A stretch of 64,000 nucleotides of DNA from Tridacna crocea (taxonomy: Eukaryota > Mollusca > Bivalvia > Cardiida > Cardiidae), in NCBI GenBank assembly GCA_943736015.1, contig OX031065.1:627501-691500 (forward strand), in the 5' to 3' direction. Position 1 is the stretch's first letter; each line of letters opens with the position of its first letter. The translations under genes and the position numbers were made by a program. The notes beneath the pieces are model-generated. The model did not search any database. It was not told the DNA's origin and saw nothing but the letters and a program-made list of their open reading frames with translations. Positions 13,901 to 25,900 of the stretch are shown one piece after another.

Positions 13901-16900
13901 AATAGACCTGGGGTTAAAATTTGTCATGCCCCGGAGGTCACAAGTTTTATATGGGCTTACATAAAGAAAACTTTAGAATCCTAGCCATAGAACCTTTTTC
14001 TACCAAATTTGGGGCTACCAAATTTGGTATAAATCTTTGTCAAGTGGGTGTCTACCAAGTATGCCCAAACTAAAGCTCTGGGGTCAAATTTGGCCTGGCC
14101 CTGGGGGTCACAAGTTTTATATGGGCTTATATAGGGAAAATTTTAAAAACTTCTATTACCTAGCGATAAGGCCTAGAGCTACCAAATTTGGTATGTAGCT
14201 TTATCTGGTGAGTTTCTACAAAGGGTGCCCAAACTGTAGCCCTGGTGTCAAATTTGGCCCCTTCCCATGGGGTCACAAGTTTTACATGGGCTTATATTTG
14301 GAAAACTTAAAGAATCTACTTGTACCTAGCCATAAAGCCTAGTAACCATAATAAGATCTAGGCCTTCTAAATTCAGCTCTTCCCCATGGTTCTGATGTTT
14401 TACAGGGCCTTTTATTGAGGAAACACACATTCTAGACCTGTATTATTTGGTATGGGGCTTTATCGTGTGGACCTCCACCAGGATTCAAGTAATTATAGCT
14501 TTGTGGAAAAAAGTTGCTTTGCCTGGGGGTCATAACTTTTTCGAATTTCACTAATCTAAGGCAAAAAATAATTGCCTAATCTCAGTGATTCTAGATCAAG
14601 TTGCAGTTTTTTATGGGGGTAAACTGTGTCAGTATGATATCTTCGAAACTAGTTTTATCACCACTTTTATGTTTGCCAAATTATCGTAAAATTTGCCCCA
14701 ATTTTCCAGATTCTCTGTGTGGTGAATAAAACCTACCATTTGAAATTGTAGAAGCTTGTGAATCCAAGTAATTAAACTTTTGCCAAACAATCCCTGGTTT
14801 TTACAGGTCAGGATTAGAAGCCTTTTGAAAACATTGTGGGAAAAGGAGAAAATGCTGGTAACCAGCATTTTCTCCTTTTCCCACAATGTTTTCTACCCTA
14901 TCATATAGAAAAATCATCTTTTTAGCAACTGTTAATTTGTCATCTGCAAAATGCTTTCAATATGGCTTGGTCCAAAATTTGCCATTTGGGAAAGGGTTAA
15001 ACCTTTGGCCAACAAACCCTTGTTATACTGTTATGAGAAGAAAGAATTTTGAAAACATTTTGGTAAAAAGAGAAGATGCTGGCAACCAGCATTTTCTCCT
15101 TATCCCTCAATGTTTTCTACATTTTTATACACCCATTTCGAGATTTGAGCTATATGTAATTTGAGGTCGTCAAATGCTTTCAATCATTGAAGCTATGTTT
15201 AGTTTATTGTCTGCCAAAGCTTCTGTTTTGGATGAATCTTAATTCTAACATGACATGTGAATTCAGCACTATAAACACAGTGCAACGAAAACATGGTAAA
15301 ATATATGTTATTCTATGTTGAGTGAAATCATTCTATGTAAAGTGATGTCATTGTGTATAGAGTAAGTTATTCAATAGAATATAATCTGCATAATTATGCG
15401 TTTTTACTGCAAGTATGAATCTTTTTTCCTTCAATGAACAGTTGGTCATGTTAGAATCAAAATAATAGTCTTTCTATGGTGGTTTATCATTCAATAAACT
15501 ACAGTTGTGAGTTATGAGGCACAACAAATAATCCATGAGGGCAATGCCAGCATTCTCTCCTGTTCCCCCAATGTTTTCTACCATTTCAAAGACAGAAGTT
15601 ATATTTTGAGCTACATTAGATTGTCATCTGCAAATGTTTGCATATTGCACCAGTCTCAAAATTTGTTCTCTTGTAAAATGTTTCCTAGTCCCCCAACTTG
15701 CCTTGGCTCCATATCCACCAACCATTCTTAAGAATGTTCTTTGGCTTATTCTGCAAGACTGTCCAGTTAGAAAGTAACACAACTTCTGATTGGGTAAACC
15801 AAATGTTTTAGCCAATCAGATGATATGTTACTGTCATAGTTGGAAAAATCAAGAGAGTAAGACTAAGACTTTTTGTGATTTTCTAAGTTGGAAAGTAACA
15901 CAACTTCTGATTGGCTAAACCCTCTATATCTTGAATTTAAACAACCCTGATAAAAGAAGACCTTTGAAAGCATAGTGGGAAAAGGAGAAAGTTCTTGTAA
16001 CCAGCATTTTCTCCTTTTCCTACAATGTTTTCTACACTATCAAAGGCATAAATCATGATTTCAGCTACATCTATTTTGTTGTCTGTAAAATTTTGTCGTT
16101 GGTAAAGAGTTAAGCCAATCAGAAGGTGTGTTACTTTCATATTTGGAAAAATCTGGATTATAACATTAAGAATGTTCATTGAGAATGGTTGATGAATATA
16201 GACCCTTAATGAGGTGACTAATGGATTTGATTACAATCGTATGGCTAAGTAATTTCCTCTGTGCCCTTGACCTCTCACAATGGCCACCTGTCATAATAAT
16301 TATCATGTCAGGTTTGTTTTTGATGATGGGCCTTGAAGGGTCATGGATGTTGGATGTTAAAACTCTTTAAACCTTTACGACACTCACAGGGACCCTTGGA
16401 AAGAGGTGGGAAGAAAGCGACTCTAGGAAAGAGGCCCTTTGAAAACATTGTGGGAAAAGGAGAAAATGCTGATAATTAGGATTTTCTCCTTTTCCCACAA
16501 TGTTTTCTCCCTATCAGAGAAAATTTGCAACATTTTATCCACATTGAAATTCTCCTCTGCGAATGCTTTCAAACTGGAGCAGTTAATTATTTCTTGGTGT
16601 GGTAAAGGGTTGGTTAACAAATGACAAAATTTTGAAATCAACCAACTTGAAAGCATTTGCAGATGACTAATTGAATTTAGTACATATAATGATTTCTGCA
16701 GTTGACTGAATCGAAAATATTGTTACTAACATTGTCTGCTTTACCCAGTGTCTCCGTAAAGCCTTCTTCAGGGTTTAGGATGTCATTGTCAACATTATAT
16801 CATGGCAGCCAGTGCACCTATTCATTCTTCTTGGATTTATTTGTATCACTGCTTCTCACATGACCCTTCCAAGCCACTTGCTGTTTTCCCACATGAAAAT

Positions 16901-19900
16901 AAAGCCTATAAACTCTTTACCACACAATCTTGACCTAAACAACCCTGAGAAAGAGCACTTGTGAGCAGTTATTTGTCTTTTCTGAATTGATTGCAGACAA
17001 CAAATATTGCATGGTCATAAGATTTGTTTGTCTTGGATAGGAAAGGAAACGTTTTTTCCTTTTCCACATTGTTTTCAAAAGACTTCATCCTTGGGGTGTT
17101 TATATCCTGATTGTGTCGTAAAGGGTAATAATGAGAAATAAATAAACATGGCCTAATGACCACAGGTGTTTGTTTTTTCCATAAACTTTGCCCTCTTTGG
17201 CCTGTACCTATGACCTAACCTTCTGACCCCTCCAAACATACAGGAGATGGAAATGTACATGTATATATCCAAATTGAAAGTATTTGTAGATAACAAAGTA
17301 ATGCTTCCCAGAATGTTTTCCAAAGGTTCCTTTTCAAATTTTAGACTTCTCCAATTTGAAAGAATTTGCAGACGACAATTTGAATGTGGCACTATGGATG
17401 GAATTTGTCTTTGCTAGGGTAGAAAACATTGTGGGAAAAAGAGAAAATGCTGGTTACCATCAAAAGGTGAGGTCTGTTTGTAATAATTTTCAAAAATATT
17501 GTGGAAAAAGGTCAAAATGCTGGTTACCATCTTAAATATTGCTCAGAAGAGGAAGTCTGTCTTTAACAGTGTAGAAAATAATGTGGGAAAAGGAGAGGAC
17601 CATACTTTGCAATTTTAGACAAAATGAGCCCATGAAATAATGGCTATGGTGGCATATTTTTGCCATGAGATACTAGATAAGTAATGGGATTATTTTAAAA
17701 AATTATTGCAGTAGATCAAATTTTCCTGGAAATTTTGGGCAAAAAATTCAGGATGAAAGTGAGAATTATCACAAAATTTTTATTATGAAACTTTAGATTA
17801 TCTAGATAATTTTGCCATGAAAGTTTGTTTTGTTACGATAGTTTTCTTAAATTATCGCACTAGTTTAGTTATCTCTTTCATATGCCAAAAAGAAACCACC
17901 ATAGTGAGGAATTTCTTGCTGGGTACAATATTTTACATGTATTCTCCTCCCCATGGAAGAGTGAAACAGGCCTCATAAAAAAGATGAAAAGAACGGAATG
18001 AATGACTCAGCCATTGAAACAATCTATATTCTATTGATCTCATGCCAGAAAATAGCCCATTAATTACCATAACCCTTAGCATTTAACCTGTATTTTATTG
18101 TGTATAAGGACACTGTAGTTCAAGACAAGACTGCACTGAACACGCGGACTGACGTTGGGTGTACACTATCCACCACTGTACGAGATATTCATACAAAAAC
18201 AGCATCCAAGTTCCATTATCGGCTACAATATCTTTGGTTCTGACTGAGAAAGTCTACTTGACTTATTTAGCACAACAAGAGTTAACCCTTTACCACGCAA
18301 TGCTGACTCTTGTATATTAGACTTTTGAAAACATTGTGGGAAAAGGAGAAAATGCTGGTAACCAGCATTTTCTCCTTTTCCCACAATGATTTCAATTTCC
18401 CGCCAAGAGACAAATTTCATTATTTGAGCCACATTTATTATCTGCAAATGCTTTCAAATTGAACAAGTTGAAAATTTTGTCGTTTGGTAAAGAGTTAACC
18501 CTTTACTTCATAGATACTCATTACTATGCATTGCTTAAGAAACATTGTGGCAAAAGGTGAAATTGCTCGTGACAAGCAATTTCACTTTTTGCCACAAAGT
18601 TTCCTATGCTATCAAAAGGTGTCATATGCACATAAGAAACAGCTTCATCCTTGCTGTTATCATTTGAACAATCCAGACTTTGGTACTTGCAAAATCTATG
18701 TTATGAATTTGGATGAATATGTTATGTTGTTGCCTTTGAAAACATTGTGAGGAAAAGAGAAAATGCTAAGATTTTCTCCTTTTCCCATAATGTTTTCCAT
18801 CCTTTCCAAATCAAATTTCATTTCAACTTTTTGATTACCATTTTATGTCATGTGCAAATTAACCCTTTACCAAACAAACCCTGGTTTTTACAACCCTGAG
18901 ATGGAAGCCTTTTTAAAACATTGTGGGAAAAGGAGAGAATGCTGGTAACCAACATTTTCTTCTTATCCTACAATGTTTTCTATCCTGGTGGAAGCAAATT
19001 TCAATATTTCAGTAAGGTTTACTTTGTTTGCAAGTGCTTTTAATTTGGACCATTCTAAAATTTTGTCTCTTGGTAAAGGGTTAAATGTTGAAAACATTTG
19101 GGGAAAAAAAGGGAGAAAACGGCACCAATTTCTACTTTGTCCAGAATGTAGATCTGGAAAAGGATAAAATATTACGAAAAACAATTAAAGGAATTACCGA
19201 CCTTATGTTTGTTTTTCTTTTTGGAGATTGCCATTGCAGAATGTCTGTCTTATGGCCTATCTTATTTCGACTCGGAGTTTCGAACAATGTCGGCACAGCA
19301 TCAGGTTTTAATCGCAGCCTAATATTCCTATAACCAACTTCTTTTACGAGTTTTGGACTTATTAAGAACTGACTGTCCTCGAAGTGTTTCAAACACAATT
19401 TGGAATGAACTGATGGCACAAAATCCTCCGTTACTGTCCGGCCCCGGTTTAAACGTTGAATCCATAGTTTCCTCCTTTTTAATTCCTTCGGAAATTTGAA
19501 CATACTAATTCTATGTGTTCCTGATTCGACGTTGAAGCTATAGGCTGCACAATTTACCATTTTTTCGGCTGAATTCTATGTTAATACTCAGATATTTGCG
19601 TATAATCATCAGCGTTCCTACTTATTTCTACTGACTGTAAACACAGGCTTACGCGACTATGACGTCACACAGGTACGGAAGATAAGCGAATCAGGGGAAG
19701 TAAGCCATGCACCATTTTTGGGGCCGTATATCAGCGTGACAATTCGAGCGTGATTTATGGCATGTTACAGAGTGGTATTTATGAAAACTGATGGACACGT
19801 GTTTACTAACATCATTTGCAGCTGATTGGAGCAAAAAAACAGTATGGTCAAAAAATCTTAGGATTTGCCCTTTAAGATCAATTAGTGATATCACAGAAAT

Positions 19901-22900
19901 GCTTTATGGGGTAAAGGGTTAATTCAATTGATGGAAGTGAAACATTTATATAACCCACTTCTATACAGTCTTACCAGTTAATTCCACTACTGAGGAACAT
20001 AAGAAGATTGGGAAAATGTTGTAATTTGGACATATCCAAGTCAAAAATTTACTTGTGTTTGGTAAAGAGTGCATCCAATTATCCGAAGTGGAACGTTTAT
20101 GTAACCAACTTACATACAGGTTAACTGCAGATTACCAAACGACAAAATTTTAGGTTTGTCGAAACCTAAAGCATTTGCAGACGACAAAATAAAAGTGATC
20201 GAAAATGGTAAATGTGTTTTGTGAAGGGTAGAAAACACTGTGGAAAAAGGAGAAAATGCTAGTTACCAGCATTTTCTCCTTTTCCCACAATATTTTCCAA
20301 AGGCTTCTTTGTCAGGGTCATGAAAAGTAGGGATTGTGTGGTAATGGGTTAACTGGTGTCTGCTTTGCTGCAGAGAGTCATGAAAATGGAAACATGTGGT
20401 AATTATATGGGAAAATAATTCCAGCAGAATCTTTTTAACTGTAGAAAAGAGTTAGTTCATGATCAAATTATGGAAATTTCATACTTTATGCTCTAGTTAA
20501 CTCTCCTGTACTAGAAGTGCTGTTATTTGAACTCCCGCGATACCATAGCCTGGCATTCAGGCCCTGCATTTGTTAGTTGAACTCCTGCGATACCATAGCC
20601 TGGCATTGAGGCCCTGCAGTTTGTTAGTTGAACTCGTGCGATACCATAGACTGGCATTCAGGCCCTGCATTAATTTTGTTAGTTGAACTCCTGCGATACC
20701 ATAGCCTGGCATTCAGGCCCTGCATTTGTTAGTTGAATTCCTGCGATACCATAGCCTGGCATTCAGGCCCTGCATTTGTTAGTTGAACTCCTGCGATACC
20801 ATAGACTGGCATTCAGGCCCTGCATTAATTTTGTTAGTTGAACTCCTGCGATATCCTAGCCTGGCATTCAGGCCCTGCATTTAAGTGATTCCAATAAACA
20901 AGGTACACAACTACATCAAACTCACAGAAATATGTGTTGTTACTTGCCCTTCTTCTGAAATACAGGTATTCTGGGCCTGTATTCACCAACCTTTCTTGAA
21001 ATATTCTTGGTGTTATTTTCCAAGGTTTTCTAGATTTATAAGAAACACAACTTCTGATTGCCTAAACCGAATGGTTTAGCCAATCAGAACTTGTGTAACA
21101 TACAAATGTAGAAAATCCTGGAGAAACAAAACAAAGAACGTTCTAAAGAATGGTTGGTGAATACTGGTCTAGAACACTAAGAACACAGAGTATTGTTTTG
21201 CAGTTTTACTTGATGATTTTGTTTTAATGAAAAACTCTGTATTTAACAGACTGATATCAGTCTAGTGATACCACAGACTGTGTAAAATCTTTCAATTATC
21301 ACCTAGTTCTTGCCAATACTTACCAGTCTTCATCCTGAAGTCCGTATTTAACCCAACAAACTGTAATAGAACCTGGTCCAAGTATTTAACAATATTTTGG
21401 TCAGGAGGTCAAATTTTTGCCCAAACAATAGTTTGGTCAGGAGGTCATATTTTTGCCCAAACAATAGTTTGGTCAGGAGGTCATATTTTTGCCCAAACAA
21501 CAGTTTGGTCAGGAGGTCATATTTCTGCCCAAACAACAGTTTGGTCAGGAGGTCATATTGCCCAAACAATAGTTTGGTCAGGAGGTCATATTTTTGCCCA
21601 AACAACAGTTTGGTCAGGAGGTCATATTTCTGCCCAAACAACAGTTCCGTCAGGAGGTCTTATTCTTATCCAAACAACAGTTTGTTTAAGAGGTCATATT
21701 TTACCCAAACAGTACTTTGGTCAGGTCTTATTTTTTTACCCAAACAGTACTTTGGTCAAGAGGTCATATTTTTACTCAAACAATAGATTTGTCAGGAGGT
21801 CTTATTTTTACCCAGACAACAGTTTGGTAAGGAGGTTTTTGTTTTCTCTCAAACAACAGTTTGGTCAGGAGGTCTTATTTTTACCCAAACAATAGTTTGG
21901 TCAGGAAGTCCTGCTTAGCAGCCTAAGCACACAAAATACTGTTCTCCATAGGCCAACTTTTACCATACACAATCCCACGCTTTTTATGACGTTAAGGAAG
22001 AAGACTTGTAACTAGCATTTTCTCCTTTTTCTACATTTTTCCTACCCATTCAAAGACTAATCTCAGCCCAAGAGCTTTATTCTTTTCTATCCTGCAAATA
22101 CCCAGAATTTGGAAAAGCCCCAAATTTTGTCATCTGGTGTGAAATTAATAAGGAGAAACCGTTGGGTTCATCTTATACAATGGTTATGAAATCTTGAAGT
22201 GGAAAGCAACAGGTTATATCATTCATTATCCATAAAAATTTCATTGAAGTTGAAATATGCCCAAAACAGCATTGGATTGCAAACTGTTATCCATAAACAT
22301 GGCAATTAACCCATTACCACACAATCCCTACTTTTGACGCCCCTGAGAAAGAAGCCTTTTGAAAACACTGTGGGAAAAGGAGAAAATGTTGGTAACCAGC
22401 ATTTTCTCCTTTTCCTACAGTGTTTTCTACTCTTCCAAGAACAAATTTCAATTTTTCAGTCACCTTTATTTTGTCTTCTGCAAATGCTTTCAATTTGGAC
22501 CAGTCCAAAATTTTCTTGTTTGGTAAAGAGTTAAGGGTGGCTTTTTTCTGGTTGATTGTTTGTGTTGTGATGCACGCATGGTTGCATGTAGTTAACTCGT
22601 TACCAATCGACAATATTTTAGATTTGTCCAAATTGAAAGCTTTTGCAGACGACAAAATAAAAGTGACTGAAAATTTAAAATTTATTTTGTGAAGGGTAGA
22701 AAACATTGTGAGAAAAGGAGAAAATGCTGGTTACCAGCATTTTCTCCTTTTCCCACAATTTTTTCTAAACGTTTCTTTCTAAGGGGCGTCAAAAGTAGGG
22801 ATTGTGTGGTAATGGGTTAAGGCTTATCCAAATCAAAAGCATTTGCAGACGACAAAATAAAAGTGACAGAAAATTTGAAATTTGTTTTGTGAAGAGTAGA

Positions 22901-25900
22901 AAACATTGTTGGAAAAGAAGAAAATGCTGGTTACTAGCATGTTCTCCTTTTCCCACAATGTTCTCAAAAGGCCTCTATCTCAGGGTCATAAAAACCAGGG
23001 ATTGTGTGGAAAAGAGTTAATGAACAGGAATGTGAGTGCAGATGGGCCATTGGCCCTCTTGTTTTGTTGATTACGCTTGAACCAGTGTCACTTAACACAT
23101 AGTCAAACAACAAAATTTTGGACTGGACGAAATTCAGAACATTTGAAGATAGCAAAGTAAATGTACTTAAAAGGATGATTTCTGTCTTCGTTAGATTAGA
23201 TAAAACACCATGGGAAAAGGAGAAAATGCTGTTTACCAGAGGTTAAAGGTGGGTATTTAGATTTTTCGCATCACACCAAATTAAAAAAATATATACACCA
23301 CTGAAATTTACATGAAAAAACAATACAAATCATCAATAATTAACAATCTTAAAATTATGAAAAAAAATTTTTTTTTGATGTGTTCCCTTAAAAGGCTACA
23401 TAGCCTCTTAAGGTATTTTAAGATTTCGTGCCAAAAATTTAAAAAAGCATTGTGGAAATGTCAAGTGACTGGCATGTGACTTATAACGCTTAAATTTCAT
23501 TACATAACAAACATGTAATTATTTTCCATAATGTCTTCCCCGGATGCTATGTTTGAAGCTTCATCTGTGTATTTCCGGTACATAAATGAGCAAGTTGCTC
23601 ATCAAAAAATAGACCGTCTTTCTCATCGGTGTCGACCTGGGCCATAGTACATCTCTAATTTCTCTTGTTGTCCGATGAATTTCGACTCCTGGGGTTTTAT
23701 GAATGAAAATTAAAAAAGGCTTTGGGAGTATTATGGTTGATTTTCTTGTATTTTTGTAAATTTTTGTCCCAAAATCTGAAGGGTCACCTTTAATGGTTCT
23801 CTGGTAGCCAGTATTTTCTCCTTTTCCAACAATGTTTTCTGTAACCCCTTCCAAATCAAATTTTAATTTTTGAATTATGTTAATTTTGTTATCTGCAAAT
23901 GCTTTCAATTTGGACTAGTCCAAAATTTTGTCATCTGGTAAAGAGTTAACCAGTACTTTGCATTATGTGTTTCTAAAGCCACTGGCTGCTTTAATAACCA
24001 TCATCAACACAATGATTACCATTATATTAACTCGTTGTACCACACAACGACGACTTTTAACGCCCCTAAGGAAGAAGCCTTTTGAAAACATTGTGGAAAA
24101 AGGATAAAATGTTGGTAACCAGCATTTTCTCTTTTTTCTCAGAGAGTTTTCTACCCTATCATAGCAAATTTTCACCATTCAACCACTTTGAAATTGTCGT
24201 CTGCAAATGCTTTCAATTCGGATAGGTCTGAAATTTTGCAGTGTGGTAACAGTTTAATGCATAGAGAAAGACAGCTTTTGAAACTATTTTTTGGAAGGGA
24301 GTTAACTCCTAACCATGCAACAAATTTTGGACTCGTCCAAAGTCAAAGCATTTGCAGACAATAAACTAAATGTGATTCAGAAATTGGAATTTGTTTTTGG
24401 AAAGGTAGAAAACATTGTGGGAAAAGGAGCATTTTCTTCTTTTGCCACAGTGTTTTCAAAGGCTTCTTTCTCAGTTGGGATTGTGTGCTAAAGAGTTAAA
24501 TGCTTAAAGATTAATCCAATTTAGGTGCAGATCTTAATCTTCTTTTAGTTGAAAGATATGATAGATCTATAGAAATCTATAGAACATTGTTTATTATTAT
24601 TTTGTAACGTGGAAAAAAAACTCTGCTTCAGCTGTGTATCTTTCATCATGTGTAATAAAAACAGCACCAATTGAATGTCTAGACATTAATAAATATGCAT
24701 TATTTATTTGGTGCACAATGCAGTAATCATGGTTGGGGTACAGCATACAAATGCAGTTTACATAATTGTGCTTATAGCTCTTCAAATGAAATTAAGAAGC
24801 CATTTCAGCCATAGCATGGCTTTCCTAAACCCTAACTCAGTCAGTAACATACAGGACTTGAGATAAGAGATTGCTGGTTGGAATCCCAGACACTGCCAAG
24901 TTCTCACCAAGGAATGATGATTGTTATTGCAATGAGGACCATTCTTCTGTTATTTCCCATGATTCTTCTCCAGTACTACATTGGTCCTGATAAGAGGATT
25001 ACTTGGATTTTATCCTTGGTTTTCTTGCACTGAACAGCTATATTCTTAAGATGATATTGCAAGTAAATGTTGTTAGATTGTTTTACAAATCAAAATGTGT
25101 GTAGTTCCGATGATCAAGAACAAAATTTGAATTGAATTACATGCTATCCTACACAAACATTTTAATTCATTGTCATACTTATCGCAACATCCCCAAGGGA
25201 ACCAAGGATAAAAACAAAGGAATACATGTGAAAGGACCACTGTGTGTGTTATTTGGTTACCTTTAGGGTTTATCTGGTAAGGGAGATAATTTAATTTCCA
25301 AGAATGGCTCCCATTGGATTCATTCCTCTCTCTCCGTTGATCATTGTTTCACGAGTGGTTTAAACGGGGAGCAGCCAGAAATTTGGGCTAAGTACTGGTG
25401 ATAGAAAAGTTCAAGAAAACGCGGATGGTCCACTGGTTGTCACAGTGTATCCGAAATAAATTATATAGAAGCTTTTTGAAAACATGGTGGTAAAGGAGAA
25501 AATGCTGGAACCAGCATTTTCTCCTTTTCCCACAATGTTTTCTTCCCTGCTGGAAACAAATTTCAATTTTTGAGTTACGTTTATTTTGTCGTCTACTAGT
25601 GCTTTCAATTTGGACCAGTCTTAAATTTTGTCATTTGGTAAAGCGTGCCATTGTCCAAACATATGTTAACTTTCATTTCAAACATCCTTTCTTTAACTAC
25701 CAATCCAGTTCAAAAGGATTTGGTTGCTATCGCAACAAACTATGAAATTTTATGAAACCAGCAGCTGCAGAACACCACGGCAGGATGATTTCTGCTATGC
25801 TTGTATAGTTTTAGACAAGATGAGTAAAGTAAAAGTTAACTCTCCTTTTTTCAGAGTCGAAGCTTTATTCCAGGTTATGAGTTAACTCTTTACCAAACAA

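Noticed and set aside
20522-20882. CRISPR-like array
   Set aside because: The units are contiguous tandem repeats without unique spacers, in a eukaryotic intron.
21348-21786. Open frames of 97 and 129 residues on opposite strands
   Set aside because: Both are translations of a 36-bp tandem repeat whose length is a multiple of three; the peptides simply repeat a 12-residue word.
22314-22706. Many short frames with peptides like FENTVGKGENAGNQHFLLFPQ
   Set aside because: They are the TH-MITE palindrome and arms read in frame. They occur at every copy and on both strands, so they are not genes. I saw no sign of selection on the frame.
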